Shown: piece by piece, positions 30,265-38,634 of the stretch
Numbering within the stretch: position 1 is the stretch's first letter
Layout: each line of letters begins with the position of its first letter
NCBI RefSeq assembly: GCF_009799805.1
Contig: NZ_CP047050.1
Location: 2,866,001 to 2,930,000, forward strand
Source of the DNA: Myroides phaeus
GTDB taxonomy: Bacteria > Bacteroidota > Bacteroidia > Flavobacteriales > Flavobacteriaceae
DNA length: 64,000 nt
Direction: 5' to 3'
Notes under the pieces: model-generated
Seen by the model: the letters and a program-made list of their open reading frames with translations, nothing else
Told to the model about the DNA's origin: nothing
Databases searched by the model: none
Position numbers and translations under genes: made by a program

Positions 30265-30305
30265 CTATATATTAAGTAAGATAAATCAGATTTGACAAAC
30301 GTTTA

Positions 30306-30650
30306 TTATTTTACTTGATTAACGATAGCTGCGAAAGCTTCAGGGTGATTCATAGCTAAATCTGCAAGAACTTTACGGTTCAATTCGATATTGCTAGCTT
30401 TTAATTTACCCATAAAAACAGAATAGCTCATTCCGTGTAATCTTGCACCAGCGTTGATACGCATAATCCATAAAGAACGGAAGTTTCTTTTCTTTTGTTT
30501 TCTATCACGGTAAGCATATACCATTGCTTTTTCTACCGCGTTTTTAGCTACTGTCCAAACGTTTTTACGTCTTCCAAAGAATCCTTTGGCTTGCTTCAAA
30601 ATTCTTTTTCTTCTTGCTCTTGAAGCTACTGAGTTTACTGATCTTGCCAT
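30306..30650 (-). CDS. rplT: Ribosomal protein bL20
   Basis: This large-subunit assembly protein of 114 residues starts [19 protein letters not shown] and contains [20 protein letters not shown] and [18 protein letters not shown]. It is the last gene of the thrS-infC-rpmI-rplT operon, the same order as in E. coli. The 107-bp gap to rpmI is long enough for regulatory structure. Confidence 0.98.
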
Positions 30651-30757
30651 TTCTAAAAATGTATTTTTTGTAGTGGGCGGTTATATTTCAAACACTTCTA
30701 AAATTTCTTTTGCCCCACTCCAGGGTTATTAAATTGATTTAACCGGAAAAACTAAGA

Positions 30758-30955
30758 TTAGATTAATCTTAATTGATCTTTGATACTGTGTGTATCAGCT
30801 TTAGACACTAATCCAGAGTGAGTTAAAGCTAATTTACGCTTTTTAGATTTTTTAGTCAAAATGTGACTTTTAAAAGCGTGTTTTCTTTTGATTTTACCAG
30901 AGCCAGTTAGTTTAAAACGTTTCTTAGCACTAGATTTAGTTTTCATTTTAGGCAT
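30758..30955 (-). CDS. rpmI: Ribosomal protein bL35
   Basis: This 65-residue basic protein starts [20 protein letters not shown] and has [13 protein letters not shown], the family hallmarks. It lies between infC and rplT in the conserved operon. Confidence 0.98.
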
Positions 30956-31019
30956 TATTTCCTAGGTATTAATGATTATCTTACTTAAGTATCTTTCAAA
31001 TCCTACGTAAATAGGAGTA

Positions 31020-31580
31020 TTATTTTTTCTTTTTAGGTGCGATGAACATAGTCATACGCTTACCTTCTAAGACAGGCATACTTTCAACTTTACCAAATTC
31101 CTCTAAATCTTGCGCAAGTCTAAGTAATAAAATCTGTCCTTGATCTTTATAAATGATCGAACGTCCTTTAAAGAAAACGAATGCTTTTAACTTAGAACCT
31201 TCCTTAAGGAATTTCTCAGCATTTTTCTTTTTGAATTCGTAATCGTGCTCATCTGTTTGAGGACCGAAACGGATCTCTTTTACTGTGATTTGCGTCGATT
31301 TAGCCTTTAGCATTTTTTCACGCTTCTTCTGTTCGTAAAGGAATTTTTTGTAATCGATCACTTTACAAACAGGTGGTTCTGCGTTTGGCGAAATTTCTAC
31401 CAAATCCAATTCTTGCTCTTCTGCAAAGCGCATTGCTTCTGCGAGCTTATAAATACCTGTTTCGACGTTGTCTCCTACAAGACGAACTTCAGGAACGCGG
31501 ATGGCATTGTTAATTCTATGCGCATCTTTCTTTTCTTCGCGAGGATTTCTTCCTCTGTTTTGTCTTACTGCTATGGCTAT
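31020..31580 (-). CDS. infC: Translation initiation factor IF-3, non-AUG start
   Basis: IF-3 binds the 30S subunit and proofreads start codons. The first ATG in frame (31433) would give only 137 residues and remove the conserved N-terminal domain. Reading upstream gives [20 protein letters not shown], then [18 protein letters not shown], the complete IF-3 N-domain, with a stop codon (TGA) 21 bp upstream of an in-frame ATA at 31580-31578. No ATG, GTG or TTG lies between that stop and the conserved residues, so translation most likely begins at ATA (31580, or ATA at 31574). In E. coli infC also uses a rare start, AUU, as the basis of IF-3 autoregulation. The C-domain [14 protein letters not shown] and the lysine-rich C-terminus are normal. 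Confidence 0.93.
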
Positions 31581-31619
31581 AAAATTTTTGGTGCTTGTTC
31601 ATCAAGCGTTATACAATTT

Positions 31620-33572
31620 TTATTCTCCAAATTGTTTCATAGAACCTTTTACTTCCTCTTGTACAAGATTGATAAATTCTTCTATTTTCATTGTTTGATT
31701 AGATTTACCAGAGTCTCCGTGTTTTCTAACAGAAATCGTTCCGTTTTTCTCTTCATCCTCTCCTACAATTAACATGTAAGGGAATTTTTGTACTTCAGCT
31801 TCTCTAATCTTTTTACCGATTGTTTCATTTCGGTTATCTACCAGCGCGCGAATTTCGCTATTTTCCAGCAAATCTAAAACTTTTTTCGCATATTTTTCAT
31901 ACTTCTCACTCAAAGACAGTATAATAGCTTGCTCTGGCATTAACCAAAGTGGGAAATTACCACCTGTATGCTCTAATAAAATCGCTATAAAACGTTCCAT
32001 AGACCCGAAAGGAGCTCTGTGAATCATAACCGGACGGTGTAATTCATTATCAGAACCTTTATAATTCAAATCAAAACGTTCAGGTAAGTTATAGTCAACT
32101 TGGATAGTTCCTAATTGCCAGCTTCTACCTAAAGCATCTTTTACCATAAAGTCTAATTTAGGTCCGTAGAAAGCAGCTTCTCCTGTTTCTACAACATAAT
32201 TAAGACCTTTATCTTTCGCAGCGTTGATAATTGCTTGTTCAGCTTTCTCCCAATTTTCAACAGAACCGATATATTTCTCAGGGTTGCTTAAATCTCTAAC
32301 TGATACTTGTGCTGTAAAGTTTTCGAATCCTAAAGAACCAAAAACATACAATACCAAGTCAATTACTTTTTTAAACTCTTCGTCTAATTGTTCCGGCATA
32401 CAGAAAATGTGTGCATCATCTTGAGTAAACCCACGAACACGAGTTAATCCGTGTAACTCACCCGATTGCTCATAACGGTAAACAGTACCGAACTCAGCAA
32501 AACGTTTTGGTAAGTCTTTATAAGACCATGGTTTAGAATTATAAATCTCACAGTGGTGAGGACAGTTCATTGGTTTTAACAAGAACTCTTCTCCTTCCAC
32601 AGGAGTGTGGATTGGTTGGAAACTATCTGCTCCATACTTAGCGTAGTGACCAGAAGTTACATACAACTCTTTTTGTCCGATATGCGGTGTAACCACTTGC
32701 TCATATCCTGCTTTTTTCTGTGCTTTTCTCAAGAAGTACTCTAAACGGTCTCTCAAAGCAGCTCCTTTAGGTAACCATAACGGCAACCCTTGACCTACTC
32801 TTTGTGAAAAAGTAAACAATTCTAATTCTTTACCTAATTTTCTATGATCACGTTTTTTAGCCTCTTCAAGCATTTCTAAATACTCAGTAAGGTCTTTTTG
32901 TTTAGGGAAAGAAATACCATAAACACGAGTTAACTGTTTATTTTTCTCATCCCCTCTCCAGTAAGCCCCTGCAATAGAAAGCACTTTGAAAGCTTTGATA
33001 ATTCCTGTATTAGGAATATGTCCACCACGACATAAGTCAGTAAAATTGTCGTGATCACAGAAAGTAATAGTACCATCTTCTAAGTTCTCAATCAATTCTA
33101 CTTTATATGGGTTGTTATCTTTTTTATAGTATTCCAATGCTTCTGCTTTTGTAGAAGATCTCATTGTAAATTCGTGTTTACCACGAGCTATTTCGATAAC
33201 TTTTGCTTCAATATTCTTAAAATCAGCATCTGATACTTTGTGATCCATAAAATCAACATCGTAATAGAAACCATTAGCAATTGCAGGTCCTATTGTCAAT
33301 TTGATTCCAGGGAATAACTCCAATAAAGCTTGCGCCATTACGTGAGAAGTTGAGTGCCAGAAAGCCTTTTTTCCTTCATCATCATTCCATGAGTATAAAA
33401 CTAAACTACCATCGGTCGTCAATGGGGTCGTGGTTTCGATGGTGGTACCATTGAAGCTTGCAGAAATGATATTTCTTGCTAAACCTTCACTTATACTTTT
33501 TGCAACATCGAAAGGAGTAATACCCGAGGCAAACTCTTTCACTGAACCGTCTGGTAATGTAATTTTTATCAT
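31620..33572 (-). CDS. thrS: Threonyl-tRNA synthetase
   Basis: This class II synthetase charges tRNA-Thr. The 650-residue protein has the TGS domain ([14 protein letters not shown]), the editing domain with [16 protein letters not shown] and the zinc-like CRGGHI, the class II core with [10 protein letters not shown] and [14 protein letters not shown], motif 3 [18 protein letters not shown], and a C-terminal anticodon-binding domain. It is the first gene of the operon with infC, rpmI and rplT. Confidence 0.98.
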
Positions 33573-33594
33573 AATATGTTTAAAAAATAAAGTG

Positions 33595-33625
33595 CAAATA
33601 TACTGTTTTTCCTATAGAATAACAA
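33595..33625 (-). promoter_or_regulatory. thrS operon promoter
   Basis: Minus strand: TTG (33625-33623), 20 nt, TATATTTG (33602-33595), 23 bp before the thrS start. Confidence 0.77.
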
Positions 33626-34232
33626 GATTAAACACATTAGCATTCCCTTTTTTTGATTTTTTACACAGCATTTAATTTGATATTCTTAACATTTCTCCCT
33701 TTTCAATGGGATCATTGCCTTTTTTAGACAACTAAATTATCTGCTATGGCTTATAATATCAGCACTTGCGCAATAAAACTCACATAGTCTAATTGAAGTT
33801 TTCAGCAACCTATCAAACAGTTAGTTACAGCAATTAAATACAAGATTTAAAAAATCTGTATCTTTTATATTCTACTTGTACATAGCTACTATGCTACTCT
33901 AAAAAGCCTTAACTGCTTCCTAAATAAGATACGAAATTTTTACCAGATAAGCAACCTAACAATATGCTTGCTAATCTTTATTTACAACACTTTAATTATT
34001 CTTTTTTCCCTTCCTCGCCCTACTTTCTCAGTTTAAAACAAAGACTATTTTCCACTCTAAAAGAAAAAAACTCTCTTTTTGCAAGTTCTCCTTTAATGAG
34101 AAATCAGCTTAATTACGCCCCTCTTTATAAAGTTAAGTCCACTCTCCCCTATTTTTTCAAAAAAAGTTCACACCACAACATAATTATAATCAAGCAATTG
34201 AAAAAAGACAACAAAAAAATATTTAAAAACAT
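33626..34232. other. Intergenic stretch, no feature seen
   Basis: About 600 bp between the thrS promoter and the tRNA-Ser promoter. A 94-codon frame exists on the plus strand but looks non-coding. No repeats or stable hairpins stand out. Confidence 0.5.
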
Positions 34233-34262
34233 TTGCAAACCCTACTAAATGCACTATATTTG
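34233..34262 (+). promoter_or_regulatory. tRNA-Ser promoter
   Basis: TTG (34233-34235), 19 nt, TATATTTG (34255-34262). The leader GCACTCGCA...ACAAAACG after it recurs before tRNA-Leu in this window. Confidence 0.75.
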
Positions 34263-34292
34263 CACTCGCATTACAGAACAAAACGTTCGACT

Positions 34293-34377
34293 GGAGAAAT
34301 GGCAGAGTGGTCGAATGCGGCAGTCTTGAAAACTGTTGACTGTAACAGGTCCGGGGGTTCGAATCCCTCTTTCTCCG
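34293..34377 (+). tRNA. tRNA-Ser(UGA)
   Basis: The acceptor stem GGAGAAA pairs with TTTCTCC, with G as discriminator; CCA is not encoded. The anticodon loop CTTGAAA carries TGA, there is a long class II variable arm, and the T loop GGTTCGAATCC is normal. The 3' 14-15 bp (ending CTTTCTCCGC) are duplicated at 47800 and 60855, making this gene the integration site of the two islands that follow. Confidence 0.96.
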
Positions 34378-34378
34378 C
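34364..34378 (+). repeat. att direct repeat, copy 1 (tRNA 3' end)
   Basis: TCCCTCTTTCTCCGC at the tRNA-Ser 3' end; the left boundary of island A. Confidence 0.9.
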
Positions 34379-34421
34379 TAATTTATAAAAGATAACTTTT
34401 TAAAAGTCATCAAAAAAACAC

Positions 34422-34456
34422 AAAACCTATGATTCACAATGAGTTATAGGTTTTTT
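34422..34456 (+). terminator. Terminator at the left end of island A
   Basis: AAAACCTAT pairs with ATAGGTTTT across a 15-nt loop, followed by T residues. It now terminates tRNA-Ser transcription in place of the displaced native terminator at 60874. Confidence 0.75.
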
Positions 34457-34649
34457 CTTTTTTAGGGGTATCGCATTTTGTTCAAAAGTGCACCTAAAAA
34501 GGTTATAGATTCGGTGCACAAAAAAATATTTAAGTGATGCGCACCTTTCAACTTAGCAAACCCAGACGCCAAAGGGTGCCAGAGAGTTTTAGACTGTGAT
34601 TTTGGAACGTTTTAATTCGACATTTATTAATATTAAAAACAGTTGAATT

Positions 34650-35969
34650 ATGTTAGAAAAACAGTTATCAATTAATTTCTTTCTTAAACCCAATAGAGAG
34701 AAAAGTGATTTAAGAGGAGTTTACCTTAGAATCACAGTAGATGGTATTCGCAAAGAGACTTCTCTTAGTCACAAATGGGATATCAAAAGATGGAACCAAA
34801 AAGCAGGTCGTGCCAATGGCGCTAAAGAAGATGCTAAAACGCTAAACTATATCTTAGATACAATCATATCTAAGATTACCAAGTACAAATTAGAGCTCTT
34901 AAGTAATGAAGAGCCCATTACTACCTCTGTGCTTATGGATTATATCCAAGGCAAAGGAACTAGTAAGGCTAAAGTTTTAGAAGAATTCCAAAAGCATAAC
35001 GATGAAATCTTTAAACTTGTGCCTAAAGAGTATGCTATTGGAACACATGAAAGATATGTTACAGCAAGATCACATGTAGCTGAATATATTCGTTATGTAT
35101 ATGGTAAAGAAGATATAGAGTTTAGAGAACTCAATTATGAGTTTGTGCTTGGTTATGAGCACTATTTAAAGACCGTTAGAGCGTGTTCTAATAACACAGC
35201 TATAAAGTATATCTCAAACTTCAAGAAGATTGTTTTACGGGCAGTTGCTAAAGGAATTATTGCTTCCAATCCATTTGTACAATACAAACCTAAAAAGACT
35301 AAACTCAATAAGAAACCATTAAGTAAAGAAGAGTTATCAATTTTAGAAAACAAAGAGTTTACAAATGAGCGATTAGCTACTGTAAGAGATGTGTTTGTTT
35401 TTCAATGTTATACGGGGCTCGCTTATATTGATGTATTTCAACTAAAGAAAAGTGATATTACAAAAGATGAAGAAGGTAATCTGTGGATTAGAATTAACAG
35501 ACAAAAGACAGATGCTAATATTACTATACCACTACTTCCAAAAGCTATTGAGATAATGGAAAAACATAAGGATCATCCCGCTTGTATTGGTAAAGATATA
35601 GTGCTTCCTGTTCGCTCTAATCAAAAGATGAATGAGTACTTAAAAGAGATTGCTTCACTTTGTGAAATTAGTGAGTTAAACACCCATAAAGCAAGAAGAA
35701 CTTTTGGAAGTACGGTAACTCTTGGCAATGGTGTACCTATTCATGTAGTCAAAGAAATGTTAGGACATCACTCTGTTAAACAAACAGAGGAATACGCTTT
35801 AACTGAAGAAGAAGCTATTAAAACTGAAATGCAGATTTTAAAAGGTAAACTTGAAGGGAAATCAAATAAGCAAACGGATAATTATACTGACTTACTTGAG
35901 GGTTTAAAAAGCCTAAACCCCGATAAATTAACTCAACTAACTACTTTTATTAATCAGTTAAATGGATAA
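34650..35969 (+). CDS. Tyrosine recombinase, integrase of island A
   Basis: This site-specific recombinase presumably integrates island A into tRNA-Ser. The 439-residue protein has an N-terminal arm-binding domain (INFFLKPNREKSDLRGVYLR), a SAM-like core-binding domain (about 110-210) and a catalytic domain. In the latter, box I reads CYTGLAYIDVF, with Ala where the first catalytic Arg usually sits. HKARRTFGS carries the H-x-x-R pair, and GHHSVKQTEEYA supplies the His and the nucleophilic Tyr. The box I substitution is frequent in Bacteroidota integrases. It lies 270 bp inside the att site, the normal position. Confidence 0.93.
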   Translation: MLEKQLSINFFLKPNREKSDLRGVYLRITVDGIRKETSLSHKWDIKRWNQKAGRANGAKEDAKTLNYILDTIISKITKYKLELLSNEEPITTSVLMDYIQGKGTSKAKVLEEFQKHNDEIFKLVPKEYAIGTHERYVTARSHVAEYIRYVYGKEDIEFRELNYEFVLGYEHYLKTVRACSNNTAIKYISNFKKIVLRAVAKGIIASNPFVQYKPKKTKLNKKPLSKEELSILENKEFTNERLATVRDVFVFQCYTGLAYIDVFQLKKSDITKDEEGNLWIRINRQKTDANITIPLLPKAIEIMEKHKDHPACIGKDIVLPVRSNQKMNEYLKEIASLCEISELNTHKARRTFGSTVTLGNGVPIHVVKEMLGHHSVKQTEEYALTEEEAIKTEMQILKGKLEGKSNKQTDNYTDLLEGLKSLNPDKLTQLTTFINQLNG

Positions 35970-36051
35970 TAGGAACTCCCTTAAATTCTCTACACTTTCT
36001 AACAATTCAACTGTAGTTTTGCAAACAAGAAATTTAAGGGAGTCAATTTCC

Positions 36052-36097
36052 AACCTTTTTAATGAGTAGAAGTTAACTTCTACTCATTAAAAAGGTT
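36052..36097. repeat. Perfect 46-bp palindrome between int and xis-like gene
   Basis: The sequence from AACCTTTTTAATGAG to its exact complement is centred on GTTAAC at 36072-36077. It covers the last codons of the converging xis-like gene. It likely acts as a bidirectional terminator; a TAGTTTTG promoter-like element at 36014-36021 and a 13-bp inverted repeat (35975-35987 with 36031-36043) lie beside it. Confidence 0.85.
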
Positions 36098-36334
36098 CTC
36101 TATCTCTTTTCTGTTGTAATAATACGAACCAAGTATTTTGCGACACTGTAATTTACCACTGATACGTAATGTTTGTAGTGAAGCTGGCGAGATACTTAGT
36201 AATTGTCTTGCTACTTTTGCCTTTACCCATTCAAGAGAGGTTTCTTTGTTTTGCTTGACTAATAGATCTTTTAATTCTCCAATGATTGTTTGAGCAAACA
36301 ATCTTAAATCGTCTTTTGTAATTTGACTTTCCAT
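36080..36334 (-). CDS. Helix-turn-helix protein, excisionase-like
   Basis: This 84-residue protein has an N-terminal helix (DDLRLFAQTIIGELKDLL) and a MerR/Xis-type winged-helix core (VKAKVARQLLSISPASLQTL, then GSYYYNRKEIENLF). That pattern is typical of excisionase/DNA-binding proteins next to integrases in Bacteroidota elements. It converges on the integrase and probably controls directionality of recombination. Confidence 0.75.
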   Translation of the reverse strand: MESQITKDDLRLFAQTIIGELKDLLVKQNKETSLEWVKAKVARQLLSISPASLQTLRISGKLQCRKILGSYYYNRKEIENLFNE

Positions 36335-36549
36335 GATAGTTGTTTTTTTGGTTAAACAACTAAACTACAATCAAAACAGATTTCACTTTGTTTTTGGCAG
36401 TTTTAGAGTCTATTTGGCTATGAATTTCCTATTAAACAACTATAATATTCTCATATAGGGATATCTTACCGATTATTTTATAACTTTACAATTCAATCTT
36501 TTTAAATCATTGGCTTTATCTTTGAGCCTTCTTAACTCAGCTATTAATT

Positions 36550-36957
36550 ATGGAACATAAAATACACCAAGGAAGAAATGTAAAGCGTTTTAGAGAAATG
36601 CTTGGAATCAAGCAAGAGGTTCTTGCTTTTGATTTAGGAGAGGATTGGAATCAAAAGAAGATATCTTTACTTGAACAAAAAGAAGTCATTGATAATTCAC
36701 TGTTGCAACAGATTTCTAAAGTACTTAAAATACCTGTTGAAGCAATTGAGAATTTTGATGAAGAGCAAGCTATTAATATAATATCAAGTACATTTCATGG
36801 CACACAAGGCTTGATAAATTATAGTCCAGTTTTTAATAACAACCCTATTGATAAACTAGTTCAACTTCATGAAGAAAAGATTGCTTTGTATGAGCGCATG
36901 CTTAAAGAGAAAGATGAAATGATGGTTCGCTTAGAGAAGTTGATTCAAACGAAGTAA
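36550..36957 (+). CDS. XRE-family transcriptional regulator
   Basis: This 135-residue protein has an N-terminal Cro/CI helix-turn-helix (NVKRFREMLGIKQEVLAFDL ... ISLLEQ) and a C-terminal coiled coil (KLVQLHEEKIALYERMLKEK), a frequent form in Bacteroidota mobile elements. It is divergent from the xis-like gene and may regulate the island's recombination genes. A terminator follows. Confidence 0.85.
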   Translation: MEHKIHQGRNVKRFREMLGIKQEVLAFDLGEDWNQKKISLLEQKEVIDNSLLQQISKVLKIPVEAIENFDEEQAINIISSTFHGTQGLINYSPVFNNNPIDKLVQLHEEKIALYERMLKEKDEMMVRLEKLIQTK

Positions 36958-36979
36958 ATAGATTATTAATAAATATATG

Positions 36980-37009
36980 AAAGCTTAACCTATGGTTAGG
37001 CTTTTTTTT
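36980..37009 (+). terminator. Rho-independent terminator
   Basis: AAGCTTAACC pairs with GGTTAGGCTT (one G-T pair), loop TAT, then eight T. Confidence 0.85.
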
Positions 37010-37096
37010 GTGACTTATAAAGACAAATAGAACCTCATTAAGCCAATACATAATATAGGAGGTTTTCAGGAATACTTTTCTGAAAATTTTTTAATT

Positions 37097-37780
37097 ATGT
37101 TATATAAACAAACCGTTATTAATGAGCTTTGGGAATTACTTCAAAGACTTATGAAAGATGAAAAGTTACAAGATTTTATTCTTGTAGGAGGAACAGCATT
37201 AAGCCTGCAAATAGGTCATCGAATTAGTATTGATATAGACCTATTTTCGACCAAAGATTTTGATTATAAATCGATATCACAACATTTAAAACAAAAACTT
37301 AATGCCAATGTAAAGGAAATGTTTAATAATACTATTTTAATGGATATCAATCGAGTTAAAGTAGATATTATTGCACATAAATATCCTTTACAAAAAGAAG
37401 TATTGAATATAGACAATGTACGATTAGCTTCTTTAGAAGATATTGGAGCAATGAAACTTCATGCTATTTTTCAAAGCGGAACACGTATCAAAGACTTTGT
37501 TGATATGTATTTTCTTTTAGAGCACAATCCTTTGCAAACCTATTTAGATGCTTATAAAAACAAGTATAATGGTAATACAGCATTAGCATCCTATGCGTTA
37601 ACTTTTTATGAGAATATCTATCGAGATTTTGAGGTTACCTTGATGCATGGAAAAGAAAGTAATTGGGGTACAATGAAAGAACGTTTAGAAAAAGCTGTTG
37701 CAAATCCCTCTTTTAAATTCGATTTAGAACCCGATAAAAAAATAGACCAATATGTTAGAAAAAGAGGAATACGCAGATAA
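37097..37780 (+). CDS. AbiEii/AbiGii-type nucleotidyltransferase toxin
   Basis: This 227-residue protein belongs to the nucleotidyltransferase family of type IV toxins such as AbiEii, which modify tRNA acceptor ends. The active-site segment VGGTALSLQIGHRISIDIDLF at about residues 31-51 shows the GG and the paired Asp (DID) of the polymerase-beta fold, followed by the KVDII strand with the third acid and LASLEDIGAMKLHAIFQSG RIKDFVDMYFLL. It forms an operon with the next small gene (39-bp gap). A phage-defence or island-maintenance role is inferred from the family. Confidence 0.85.
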   Translation: MLYKQTVINELWELLQRLMKDEKLQDFILVGGTALSLQIGHRISIDIDLFSTKDFDYKSISQHLKQKLNANVKEMFNNTILMDINRVKVDIIAHKYPLQKEVLNIDNVRLASLEDIGAMKLHAIFQSGTRIKDFVDMYFLLEHNPLQTYLDAYKNKYNGNTALASYALTFYENIYRDFEVTLMHGKESNWGTMKERLEKAVANPSFKFDLEPDKKIDQYVRKRGIRR

Positions 37781-37819
37781 ACAGTTGCTTAACCTTCATG
37801 AAATCACTATATTTATAAT

Positions 37820-38137
37820 ATGAAAAAAGAACAAAAACTAACTGATATTTCAACTTTAGGAACTCAATTATTTTGGGACACTGACATTAATAAGCTTGAT
37901 TATCAGAAAGCATATATTCCCATTATAGTACGTGTAATTGAACGTGGCGATCAGAGTGAAATAGATGAAATCGTTCGGTTGTATAGCAAAGAAAAAGTGC
38001 TTCTTACAATATGTAAGGAGATTAAGTTCTTACCTAATTACGCTATTGAAAGAGCCATTAGATTTTTTCCAGAACTTAGAAAAGAAGATATGCTTTGTTA
38101 TCAAAACAGAAAAGATAAATCCTATCATTGGATATAA
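37820..38137 (+). CDS. DUF6922-type partner of the AbiEii-like toxin
   Basis: This 105-residue protein (TLGTQLFWDTDINKLDYQKA ... LPNYAIERAIRFFPELRKED) has the pattern of small proteins found beside AbiEii-like nucleotidyltransferases in Bacteroidota. It is the likely antitoxin or regulator of the pair. Here the toxin gene comes first, unlike classical abiEi-abiEii order. No winged-helix typical of AbiEi is visible. Confidence 0.65.
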   Translation: MKKEQKLTDISTLGTQLFWDTDINKLDYQKAYIPIIVRVIERGDQSEIDEIVRLYSKEKVLLTICKEIKFLPNYAIERAIRFFPELRKEDMLCYQNRKDKSYHWI

Positions 38138-38138
38138 G

Positions 38139-38180
38139 AAAAAGCTAGAGTACATGTAATTTTGTACTCTAGCTTTTTTT
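38139..38180 (+). terminator. Terminator after the toxin pair
   Basis: AGCTAGAGTAC pairs with GTACTCTAGCT, flanked by A and T runs. Confidence 0.92.
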
Positions 38181-38212
38181 GCTTTATTTGGGTAATTAAT
38201 ACTCCTTTCTCT

Positions 38213-38311
38213 TTACCAATTTTGCGACCTTCGGGAGAAAAACGAGTGGTCTTTGATACTGGAAAATTTTCAATTTGTAAGGACAAAGACACATCTCGAT
38301 AATTCTTACGT
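38213..38311 (-). other. oriT-like site in island A
   Basis: This stretch of about 99 bp is nearly the same as 55468-55564 upstream of mobC in island B. Two conserved blocks, from TTTTGCGACCTTCGGGAG to GTGGTCTTTG and from AATTTGTAAGGACAAAG to CTCGATAATTCT, flank a divergent middle. Within it, CGAGTGGTCTTTG (38243-38255) and CAAAGACACATCTCG (38284-38298) form an imperfect inverted repeat. Island A has no relaxase. The rest of 38312-38634 shows no gene. Confidence 0.65.
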
Positions 38312-38634
38312 AATCTTATTGAGGAAGATGACATGTATTGTAAACTTATCTTTTGTTAAGGGTATTACTTTTATTTACTAATCTATATGTGTTAAAATAT
38401 ATTTAATAAATTATTTTTTTTAACTAAAAATAAAATTTAGTATAATTAAAAAAAATGAATCCTTTGTGTTAAATTTACAAATACAGGTAACTTTCAATAG
38501 GCTTAAGGGAACTCAAAATTTTTAGCTTCAATTTTTCATCACTTTGAAAAGTACAGAGAAGTTATACAAAATCTTATCCCAACACCTCGGAAAAAATTGT
38601 AAATTTGAAGAAACAATTTTACTATTGAAACTAA

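Noticed and set aside
33964..34248. 94-codon plus-strand frame between thrS and tRNA-Ser
   Set aside because: Composition follows the AT-rich background, there is no domain or promoter, and it ends inside the tRNA-Ser promoter region.
38125..38334. 69-codon minus-strand frame containing RFSPEGRKIGK
   Set aside because: The same DNA block in island B is interrupted by a stop in this frame and lies upstream of mobC; it also runs through a terminator. Better read as an oriT-like site.
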